This document shows positions 1-5,425 of a stretch of DNA of 20,483 nt, in pieces (the stretch's first letter is position 1; each line of letters opens with the position of its first letter). Location of the stretch: assembly GCA_017627115.1 (NCBI GenBank), contig JAGAHK010000251.1, positions 1 to 20,483 of the forward strand, read 5' to 3'. The notes under the pieces are model-generated. The model saw only the letters and a list, made by a program, of their open reading frames with translations, was not told the DNA's origin and did no database searches. The stretch is from Bacillota bacterium (GTDB lineage: Bacteria > Bacillota > Clostridia > Lachnospirales > CAG-274). The translations under genes were made by a program, and so were the position numbers.

Positions 1-841
1 CGCTCAGTGCCATGATATCATCCATTGTCTTGCAGCCTGTGTATTCAAGCAGTGCCTTGGTCTTGCCCTGTGCGGCTTCGCAGTCAACAGGGAAAGCAAG
101 TGTGGTCGAACCGCTTTGAGCGATGACTTTTTGGAAATACCTGTTTGCCTCTTTCATGACCGGCAGAATGGAGACCGAGCCGCCGCCTGCGCTTTGCCCG
201 AATATGGTCACGTTGTCGGGGTCGCCGCCGAAAGCGGCAATGTTCTCATGCACCCACCTGAGCGCCATAGCCTGGTCAAGCAGACCGTTGCAGGGCGCCG
301 TCTTGAAGTTTTCGCCGCCCGGCACAGACGAGAAGTCCATAAAACCGTACATATTCAGGCGGTAGTTGATGTTTACCATGATGATGTCACTCTGCTTCTG
401 AACAAGGTTGGCTCCGCTGTAGGAGATCTGCGAACCCGAGCCGACAACATACGCACCGCCGTGGATCCAGACCATTACAGGCTTCTTCTCGGTCTTGTCA
501 TCGGTGTTGACCCAGATGTTCAGGTAGAGACAGTCCTCGGAGGTCTGTTTCTGTATGCAATCCGGATAGCCATCCGAACCGAAAGCACCCTTTCCGTAGT
601 ACTTGGCCTCAAAGATCCTGTCACTTGCATCCACATACTCCGTCGCCTTGAAACGGCGCTCGCCTACGGGCGGCTTTGCGTAGGGGATGCCCAGCCACGA
701 TGCGACCCCGTTATCCTCGGTTCCGACAAAAGTACCGTTTATACACTTCACTGCATATGTCTTGTCGTAATCTCCCGTGATCTCACCGTTCAGGTACTCG
801 TACGGCTCGTAAATCATCATATCCTTAAATTCTCTTTTCAT
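1..841 (-). CDS. Type-B carboxylesterase (alpha/beta hydrolase), 3' end cut by window edge
   Basis: This is the N-terminal 280 codons of a carboxylesterase/lipase family protein; such enzymes hydrolyse carboxylic esters. The ATG at 841 has a good ribosome binding site (AGAAAGGAG, about 7 nt away). Visible motifs are the type-B entry motif SEDCLYLNIW, the oxyanion-hole sequence KPVMVWIHGG, and the nucleophile elbow GQSAGG with the candidate catalytic Ser217. The catalytic Glu and His expected further on lie beyond the window. It shares long stretches with the complete esterase upstream (for example VPGGENFK and GGDPDNVTIFG), so the two are tandem paralogues. No signal peptide is seen, so a cytoplasmic location is inferred. 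The natural substrate cannot be told from sequence; acyl, acetyl or feruloyl esters are possible. A 130-bp gap with its own candidate promoter separates it from the upstream esterase. Confidence 0.93.
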   Translation of the reverse strand, partial: MKREFKDMMIYEPYEYLNGEITGDYDKTYAVKCINGTFVGTEDNGVASWLGIPYAKPPVGERRFKATEYVDASDRIFEAKYYGKGAFGSDGYPDCIQKQTSEDCLYLNIWVNTDDKTEKKPVMVWIHGGAYVVGSGSQISYSGANLVQKQSDIIMVNINYRLNMYGFMDFSSVPGGENFKTAPCNGLLDQAMALRWVHENIAAFGGDPDNVTIFGQSAGGGSVSILPVMKEANRYFQKVIAQSGSTTLAFPVDCEAAQGKTKALLEYTGCKTMDDIMALS

Positions 842-865
842 ACATATTCTCCTTTCTGTTATGTA

Positions 866-894
866 GTCATATCAATTCTTTGCCTGTTTGTCAA
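866..894 (-). promoter_or_regulatory. Candidate sigma-A promoter of the truncated esterase
   Basis: On the minus strand TTGACA (894-889) is followed after 17 bp by TATGAC (871-866), with a perfect -35 and a 4/6 -10. It sits about 25 nt upstream of the ATG at 841. The -35 overlaps the end of the 38-bp dispersed repeat at 890-927, so the repeat may have donated part of the promoter. The call rests on sequence match only. Confidence 0.5.
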
Positions 895-927
895 TGATAT
901 TCGTATTCCGCTGAAATAAATATCTGC
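890..927 (-). repeat. 38-bp dispersed repeat, copy 1
   Basis: Read on the minus strand, this 38-bp stretch matches 3351-3388 on the plus strand with two mismatches. Both copies contain GCGGAATACGAATATCATTG and end in TTGAC. Both lie within about 90 nt upstream of a start codon, but on opposite strands and 2.4 kb apart. Flanking sequences are not alike. It may be a small dispersed intergenic element or a shared regulatory segment. Confidence 0.85.
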
Positions 928-971
928 TGGTTTGTTAAAATCAGACTGCGCTCCCGATCGAGTGTGCCGCA

Positions 972-2567
972 TCAGCACACTCTCTTGGACGATCCGTTGC
1001 CAAGGCGTTCTGCCCATGACATCATCAGATCTTCACGTTTATCGAATATATCCTTCTGCATACCGATGACATCATCAAATACCATCGTCTGTCTGTCGTC
1101 TCCCGAGAACTTCTTCCACTCGTATTTGTCGGTGGAGGAGTTGCCCGTACGTGCAAAATTGGTCCACATTTCCTTTGCGACATGACGGAACTCGCAATCA
1201 TCGGTCCCGACGATCTTGCCGCTTCCCATCGGGTCTTCTATGCAGGTGTCGAACAGATATGTGATCTCGACTGCGTGTATTGCACCAAGTTCGGAAGTTA
1301 TCACAGGCTTCTTGACGAAGTACATATAGGTGTTGCCGCCTGCGGCAGAATGTCTGATCGCCATATTGGTGTTGCCTGCGCGGAAGTTAAGGTCATTGCA
1401 GTACTGCTCCAGCCTGCTTCCCTCGCTTTCGTTTGCAAGTGTAGCCATAAACTCGTCATACATGGCTTTTTCTTTGTCGTTAAGCATCGCGCGATCCCTC
1501 TTTGCGATCCACCTCAGCGTGTCGAGGAAACCTTCTTCGCCGCCCTCGGACGGAACAAAGTACCTGATCTCGTCCATATTTGACCCGATCATTAAATCAA
1601 ACTTGGCTCTCTTCTCGTCTCCCCACATCTCATACATGACTGCGCGGTCCTCGGGCAGCGTAACGCCGTCAAGCAGGGGGAAGTTAGCTGTTCCGAGAAG
1701 GCAGTTCTTGTCAATGATGCTTGCTTTCAAATAGGCATCTATAAGTTCCTCGGTGGTGAGTGCCATCAGCTCGTCCATTGTTTGACAGCCCGTTGCAGTC
1801 AGGAAGTTCTGTGTAACGTGTATGCCGTGCTCCATTGTATCACAGTAAGCGATGTTAGCGCTCTGTGCAATGATTTTTTTGAAAAGTCCTTCGCTTCCGT
1901 CAATGAGCGGGAGAAAAGTAACACTTGCCGAACCTGCCGACTCGCCGAAGATAGTTACGTTATCGGGATCGCCGCCGAAACAAGCAATGTTTTTCTGTAC
2001 CCACCTGAGGGCTTCAAGCTGGTCGAGCAGACCGAGATTGCCTGCTTCCTTAAAATTCTCTCCTCCGGGAACACGCTCAAAATTCATAAATCCCAAAAAG
2101 CCAAGCCTGTAGTCGATAGACACGAAAATAATGTCGGGGTACTGTTTGGCGATGTTGGTAAGGTCGTAAAGGGGCGATGCCTGAGACTCGGCACAAAATC
2201 CGCCGCCGTGGATCCACACCATTACAGGCTTCTTGCTGTCGGTGCAGCCTGTATTGCAATACACGTTCAGCACAAGGCAGTCCTCGCCGAACTCCGCCGT
2301 TCCCATTGTGTCGTTTACGGGTCCGATCGGAACGTGCCCCGGTGTTGTTGCATCATACACGCCGTCATCATCTGCGGCAGGAAGTGCTTTCTGCCAACGA
2401 AGCTTACCCAGCGGCTGTGTTGCGTATGGTATGCCCTTCCAGATGATAAGCCCGTCTGTTTTCCTGCCGACAAAAGTGCCGTTGGCACATTTTACAGCTG
2501 CCGACTTATCGTAATTTCCATCTGTGATCCGTCTGTTTTCTCCGTACATAGCTTTTGTTTCACTCAC
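972..2567 (-). CDS. Type-B carboxylesterase (alpha/beta hydrolase)
   Basis: A complete 531-residue carboxylesterase/lipase family protein, the usual length for the family. The full catalytic apparatus is visible: oxyanion hole HGGG near residues 120-123, nucleophile Ser210 in GESAGS, acid Glu333 in GSNMDE, and His431 in GAIHAVEITYLF, the arrangement found in type-B esterases and cholinesterases. No signal peptide is present. The start is a GTG: the site GAAAGGAG lies 9 nt upstream of it, whereas the first internal ATG (residue 7) is too far from any such site. The gene is first in a minus-strand pair with the truncated paralogue at 1-841. Its 5' leader is unusual, with a promoter about 350 nt upstream, a micro-ORF and a terminator-like hairpin. 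Small reading frames in the leader overlap its start codon (GTGA). The substrate is unknown. Confidence 0.95.
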   Translation of the reverse strand: MSETKAMYGENRRITDGNYDKSAAVKCANGTFVGRKTDGLIIWKGIPYATQPLGKLRWQKALPAADDDGVYDATTPGHVPIGPVNDTMGTAEFGEDCLVLNVYCNTGCTDSKKPVMVWIHGGGFCAESQASPLYDLTNIAKQYPDIIFVSIDYRLGFLGFMNFERVPGGENFKEAGNLGLLDQLEALRWVQKNIACFGGDPDNVTIFGESAGSASVTFLPLIDGSEGLFKKIIAQSANIAYCDTMEHGIHVTQNFLTATGCQTMDELMALTTEELIDAYLKASIIDKNCLLGTANFPLLDGVTLPEDRAVMYEMWGDEKRAKFDLMIGSNMDEIRYFVPSEGGEEGFLDTLRWIAKRDRAMLNDKEKAMYDEFMATLANESEGSRLEQYCNDLNFRAGNTNMAIRHSAAGGNTYMYFVKKPVITSELGAIHAVEITYLFDTCIEDPMGSGKIVGTDDCEFRHVAKEMWTNFARTGNSSTDKYEWKKFSGDDRQTMVFDDVIGMQKDIFDKREDLMMSWAERLGNGSSKRVC

Positions 2568-2723
2568 TGTTTGATTCTCCTTTCAAATAGTCCGACATAT
2601 CCCGAATTACGTGTTTGCATTTCGGGCAGGTCACATTTTCGGCTTTTTACCGAACACTTCTGTTTTTTTATTTTCATATTCCGAAGATCTCCCCGGAATA
2701 TAAAAACGCACTCCAAAAGACAT
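2560..2723 (-). pseudogene. Frameshifted micro-ORF with CPKC zinc-ribbon-like half
   Basis: An ATG at 2723 opens 30 codons (start MSFGVRFYIPG, end FGKKPKM) closed by TGA at 2633-2631. Re-reading one base (-1) at the A-run just before this stop continues as NVTCPKCKHVIRDMSDYLKG and ends with TGA at 2562-2560, giving about 54 residues. The second half looks clearly protein-like, with one CxxC zinc-knuckle pair. It overlaps the GTG start of the esterase by 8 bp. A third frame, with ATG at 2677 and a GGGGAG site 11 nt upstream, encodes 37 codons and ends in a GTGA overlap with the same start. These could be a decayed gene, a sequencing slip, or a leader coupled to esterase translation; I cannot decide. 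Confidence 0.35.
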
Positions 2724-2745
2724 AGTCCTGCTATAGAGTGCGTTT
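2704..2745 (-). terminator. Terminator-like hairpin in the esterase leader (candidate attenuator)
   Basis: A perfect 10-bp inverted repeat AAACGCACTC / GAGTGCGTTT has a 22-nt loop. On the minus strand the second arm runs into TTTTTATATT, as in an intrinsic terminator. It lies between the candidate promoter at 2914-2942 and the esterase start at 2567, so esterase transcripts from that promoter must read through it. The last codons of the 31-codon ORF form the first arm. Confidence 0.55.
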
Positions 2746-2826
2746 AAAATACATAATATTTATTTGCAAAAAGGCATAGCTGTGCCGCTTGCTTGTTCGT
2801 TTTCCTGAAACTGCATTGATCGGCAT
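2731..2826 (-). CDS. 31-residue basic leader peptide / small ORF
   Basis: A short ORF whose ATG at 2826 is preceded by AAAAAGGAG with 10 nt spacing, one of the better ribosome binding sites in the window. It begins MPINAVSGKRTSKRHSYAF and ends YFKRTL, and is rich in Lys, Arg and His with no membrane segment or signal peptide. Its last codons and TAG stop lie in the first arm and loop of the terminator-like hairpin at 2704-2745, so a translating ribosome would disrupt that hairpin. It follows a strong candidate promoter by about 80 nt. I do not recognise a family. It could be a regulatory leader peptide for the esterase or an independent small protein with its own terminator. Confidence 0.45.
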   Translation of the reverse strand: MPINAVSGKRTSKRHSYAFLQINIMYFKRTL

Positions 2827-2913
2827 AAGCTTTCAACTCCTTTTTCAAATATTCTTGTAAAATATTCATTGCGGTAATATTCAAAACCATTTCCAATATA
2901 TTGCTATAGTCTA

Positions 2914-2942
2914 ATTTTAACAAAAAATTTAAAAAATGTCAA
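2914..2942 (-). promoter_or_regulatory. Sigma-A promoter for the esterase leader
   Basis: On the minus strand a perfect TTGACA (2942-2937) is followed after 17 bp by TAAAAT (2919-2914, 5/6). The surroundings are very AT-rich. The start point would be near 2907, giving a leader of about 340 nt before the GTG of the esterase. Confidence 0.65.
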
Positions 2943-2999
2943 TAAAAAACAGCAATTTTGTTAGAATAAGTTTATTGATATATGCATCAGGAGAATTTA

Positions 3000-3028
3000 T
3001 TGCACAAATACGGTTTATGTGCTATAAT
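3000..3028 (+). promoter_or_regulatory. Sigma-A promoter driving a gene relic
   Basis: TTGCAC (3000-3005), 17 bp, and a perfect TATAAT (3023-3028). It is back to back with the minus-strand promoter at 2914-2942. Downstream is a very good ribosome binding site (GAGGAGGG) and an ATG at 3072, but only a short broken reading frame. Confidence 0.65.
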
Positions 3029-3071
3029 AATGTAAAACAATGTTTACCATAATATACCGAGGAGGGATTTT

Positions 3072-3171
3072 ATGAAGAAAAAAATTTTTAAATATGGTAT
3101 TTCACGTTTTTCTTACACCGTCCGAAGACGGCGATCAAAGGGAAATACTTATTGATAAAAGCGGCGTTTAA
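3072..3171 (+). pseudogene. Relic of a small or deleted gene with intact promoter and ribosome binding site
   Basis: GAGGAGGG and ATG at 3072 open only 27 codons (MKKKIFKYGISRF...), closed by TGA at 3153-3155. The codons after about residue 13 look unnatural (RRRRS). The +1 frame over 3109-3171 reads FLTPSEDGDQREILIDKSGV and stop, which is far more protein-like. The simplest reading is that the first codons and last codons of one gene were joined out of frame by an internal deletion, leaving promoter, start and stop. It might instead be a genuine micro-ORF. The product cannot be identified. A strong GC hairpin follows at 3182. Confidence 0.4.
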
Positions 3172-3181
3172 CAAACTAAGG

Positions 3182-3214
3182 AAGCCCCCCCGCTTCTAAA
3201 GCGGGGGGGGGCTT
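3182..3214. terminator. Very GC-rich short-loop hairpin
   Basis: AAG plus seven C plus GCTT pairs with AAGC plus nine G plus CTT around a 3-nt CTA loop; the two extra G bulge. It is extremely stable but lacks a T-tract, so terminator activity for the relic gene is uncertain. Similar GC hairpins occur at ends of IS200/IS605-type elements, but no transposase is seen here. Confidence 0.5.
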
Positions 3215-3219
3215 ACTTA

Positions 3220-3314
3220 AAATTCAGTGGGTCAGCACTTTTGCTGCGCAAAAGCCAAGCAAAGCCTGTCCGCATCTATCTTTGCGGTGCAATGTTCAAG
3301 CTCCCACTGAATTT
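3220..3314 (-). repeat. Structured dispersed repeat, copy A (shares 21-bp core with 18061-18081)
   Basis: A 95-bp element is bounded by a perfect 12-bp inverted repeat, AAATTCAGTGGG (3220-3231) and CCCACTGAATTT (3303-3314). Inside are the hairpins CTTTTG/CAAAAG (3238-3243, 3249-3254) and CCGCA/TGCGG (3270-3274, 3283-3287). The stretch 3268-3288 is the exact reverse complement of 18061-18081. In both places the core is followed, in the same orientation, by a CTTTTG...CAAAAG-type hairpin and a GTGAC or GCTGAC sequence. The arrangement suggests a conserved folded element rather than coding sequence. A further perfect hairpin, GGAATTGC/GCAATTCC with a TT loop, follows at 3315-3332. Confidence 0.75.
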
Positions 3315-3350
3315 GGAATTGCTTGCAATTCCGTTGGTTATGAGTATGTA

Positions 3351-3388
3351 GCAGAAATTTATTTCTGCGGAATACGAATATCATTGAC
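3351..3388 (+). repeat. 38-bp dispersed repeat, copy 2
   Basis: This is the second copy of the repeat at 890-927 (opposite strand, two mismatches). Here the first 18 bp form a perfect hairpin, GCAGAAAT/ATTTCTGC with a TT loop (3351-3368). In copy 1 both mismatches fall in this stem region. It ends at the TTGAC 30 nt upstream of the DUF296 gene start; no convincing -10 follows at the right distance. Confidence 0.85.
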
Positions 3389-3417
3389 TTCAATACCAAG
3401 AAAAAGAGGTGTATTTT

Positions 3418-3855
3418 ATGGAACACAGAAAGTATAATGACACTTACTACATAAGGGTCGATAAAAATGAGGAAATAATAAAAAGCATTATTGATGTCTG
3501 CCGCAAAGAAGGGATAAATTCGGCAGTTTTCAGCGGTATAGGCGGATGCAAAGAAGCGGAGATACAAACTTTTATTCCCGAAAGCGGCACATTTGAAACA
3601 GAGACTTTAACGGGAATGCTTGAACTTGTTTCACTGAACGGAAATATCATCACTGATGACGAGGGAAAATATTTTCACCATACACATGCCATGCTCACCT
3701 ATAAAAACGGAGACGAACATAAGGTCTCGGGCGGACATATCAAGTCAATAACGGTGCTTTATACGGCAGAGATAGAATTAAGACCCGTTATCGGCGGAAC
3801 GATAAAAAGATTATTTGACCCCGAAACGGGAACAGGGTTCTGGGATCTCAAGTGA
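3418..3855 (+). CDS. PPC/DUF296 domain protein
   Basis: A single-domain protein of 145 residues, typical for bacterial PPC (plants and prokaryotes conserved, DUF296) proteins. These form trimers; their biochemical role in bacteria is mostly unknown. The family signature is clear: IGGCKEAEI near the N-terminal third, then GKYFHHTHAML with the conserved His cluster and VSGGHIKS. The start chosen is ATG 3418, which has AGAGGTG about 7 nt upstream; an in-frame GTG at 3409 overlaps that site and is rejected. No AT-hook or other DNA-binding segment is present. It ends 49 nt before the next gene on the same strand, so co-transcription is possible. The region upstream is filled with repeats and no clear promoter is seen. 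Confidence 0.9.
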   Translation: MEHRKYNDTYYIRVDKNEEIIKSIIDVCRKEGINSAVFSGIGGCKEAEIQTFIPESGTFETETLTGMLELVSLNGNIITDDEGKYFHHTHAMLTYKNGDEHKVSGGHIKSITVLYTAEIELRPVIGGTIKRLFDPETGTGFWDLK

Positions 3856-3904
3856 AAAAAACAATGAAAAAAATTTTAAAACTATTTTAAAGGAGGACAC
3901 AAAA

Positions 3905-5335
3905 ATGAAAAAGAAGATAATTACAGCAACATTGACACTTGCGCTTGCCGCAGGTATCTGCGGCAGCGTGTATGCGGCAGAGAAAGCCGCAGAGCTTCAG
4001 GTTGGCAATCCCGTTATGAAAGTAAATTTACAGGAGCAGACGATAGATGCACCGCCCGTTATAGTTAACGGACGTACATTGGTACCCGTAAGAGCCGTTG
4101 TTGAAGCGCTTGACGGCACTGTGGACTGGGATGCGGAAACAAAGACCGCAAAGCTTGTATCGGGCGATAACACGATAGAGCTTACTATCGACAGCACTGC
4201 CGCAAAATTAAACGGCGAGGAAGCGATGCTCGATGTTGCTCCCACGATAATGGACGGCAGAACGATGCTGCCGATACGCTTTGTTGCAGAGAGCTTCGGT
4301 TTCTATACCTATTGGGACGCGGAAACAAAGACAGTATATGTCGCAAAGATAGCCGATGCGAAAGAAGAGGAGGAGGAAGATGCAGGCGGATATGCTTTCT
4401 ATCACACAAGCAAGGAAGGGTCAATGTTTGTTGAAATGGAAGACCGCACATTTGCATATGATAAGAACGATGAAGTTATAGGTGAATTCCTTGACACTTT
4501 TATCAGCGATGAAGACTATACCGACAAGGACGGCAAGAAACTTAAATTTGTATACGATGATAATGAGATCTCCGTTGTTGATGCTTCGGGCAAAAAGTCC
4601 AAACTCACGGTAGACGAGAGTCTTATCATTTCCGACAAGGACAACAACACATACAGTTTTTTCTTCGGTGACGGATATTGGTCGATTCTTGTGAAAAACA
4701 GCAAGGGTGAGTTAGTAAACGAGCTTAAACAGGGTGACAGCACATACTACTACAAAGCCGAAGACGGAAAAGAGCTTACAGAGACCGTTTCACGTTTCGG
4801 CGATGAGCCTTATATCGGCTATACCCTGCCCGATGGTACTTTTATAAAGTGTGACAGAGACTATGACACCATTTACACAGACGAAAGCGGCAATCTTTAC
4901 GGAGATTTCCTCGGCTGGATGACCGAACTCAAATCAGACGGCACTATCATAAAAGACTATCGTCCGATGGACTCTTATGATATACTTATAAATGATGACA
5001 AAACCGAGTCCTATTTATACTCGGGCAAAGAATACGATTATGTTATACGTTCGGCGGACGGCAAGGAGATCACACTCAAAATTACCGCGGAAAAAGAGGA
5101 TGATACCATATATCAGGGCAGCGACGGCAAAACATATACAGCACACGAAGATTTCAGCTGTACCGTAAAGGACAAGGACGGTAACGAATCCAAGCTGAAT
5201 TACGGCGGTTATGAACGTACATTCAAGGCAAAAGACGGTTCGGAGATGACAGTAAGATATGTCGATGATGATTATATCTTAACAAAAGCCGACGGCACAA
5301 AGACAAAAATCACCGCGTCCGAAGGTGTGGGCTGA
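3905..5335 (+). CDS. Secreted protein with copper amine oxidase-type N-terminal domain
   Basis: The ATG at 3905 has an AGGAGGAC site. The 476-residue product begins with a signal peptide (MKKKIITATLTLALAAG...SVYA, cleavage near residue 24). Residues about 35-140 hold two copies of the stalk-like motif of the copper amine oxidase N-terminal family (PF07833 type): PPVIVNGRTLVPVRAVVEAL and PTIMDGRTMLPIRFVAESFG, each followed by a WDAETKTV/AKL strand. In Firmicutes this domain is a surface module without oxidase activity. An EEEEED linker leads to about 330 residues of acidic, beta-rich sequence with recurring short units of the kind (D/S)xDGKExT, whose function I do not recognise. A cell-surface or extracellular role is inferred. 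A 17-bp palindrome overlaps its stop codon. Confidence 0.88.
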   Translation: MKKKIITATLTLALAAGICGSVYAAEKAAELQVGNPVMKVNLQEQTIDAPPVIVNGRTLVPVRAVVEALDGTVDWDAETKTAKLVSGDNTIELTIDSTAAKLNGEEAMLDVAPTIMDGRTMLPIRFVAESFGFYTYWDAETKTVYVAKIADAKEEEEEDAGGYAFYHTSKEGSMFVEMEDRTFAYDKNDEVIGEFLDTFISDEDYTDKDGKKLKFVYDDNEISVVDASGKKSKLTVDESLIISDKDNNTYSFFFGDGYWSILVKNSKGELVNELKQGDSTYYYKAEDGKELTETVSRFGDEPYIGYTLPDGTFIKCDRDYDTIYTDESGNLYGDFLGWMTELKSDGTIIKDYRPMDSYDILINDDKTESYLYSGKEYDYVIRSADGKEITLKITAEKEDDTIYQGSDGKTYTAHEDFSCTVKDKDGNESKLNYGGYERTFKAKDGSEMTVRYVDDDYILTKADGTKTKITASEGVG

Positions 5336-5350
5336 GTCATAGTATGACTC
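5334..5350. promoter_or_regulatory. Perfect 17-bp palindrome, possible operator
   Basis: GAGTCATA-G-TATGACTC is a perfect 8-bp inverted repeat around one central base. It overlaps the stop codon of the copper-amine-oxidase-domain gene and lies 76 bp before the cardiolipin synthase start. A TATACT (5353-5358) follows directly. With a 1-nt centre it cannot be a normal RNA hairpin, so a dimeric protein binding site is more likely. No matching regulator is identified. Confidence 0.4.
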
Positions 5351-5425
5351 GTTATACTCTCCGTTAAGAAAATGTGGAAAAGATAAAAAGATACAATAAG
5401 AAGATATAATATAAGAGGGTATAAT

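Noticed and set aside
116..919. 267-codon plus-strand frame and the similar 1782-2747 frame
   Set aside because: They lie antisense to the two esterase genes, have no ribosome binding site and give no recognisable domain. The minus-strand frames carry complete esterase motifs.
5405..5410. TATAAT before cardiolipin synthase as a promoter
   Set aside because: No acceptable -35 lies 16-18 bp upstream, and the region is simply AT-rich.
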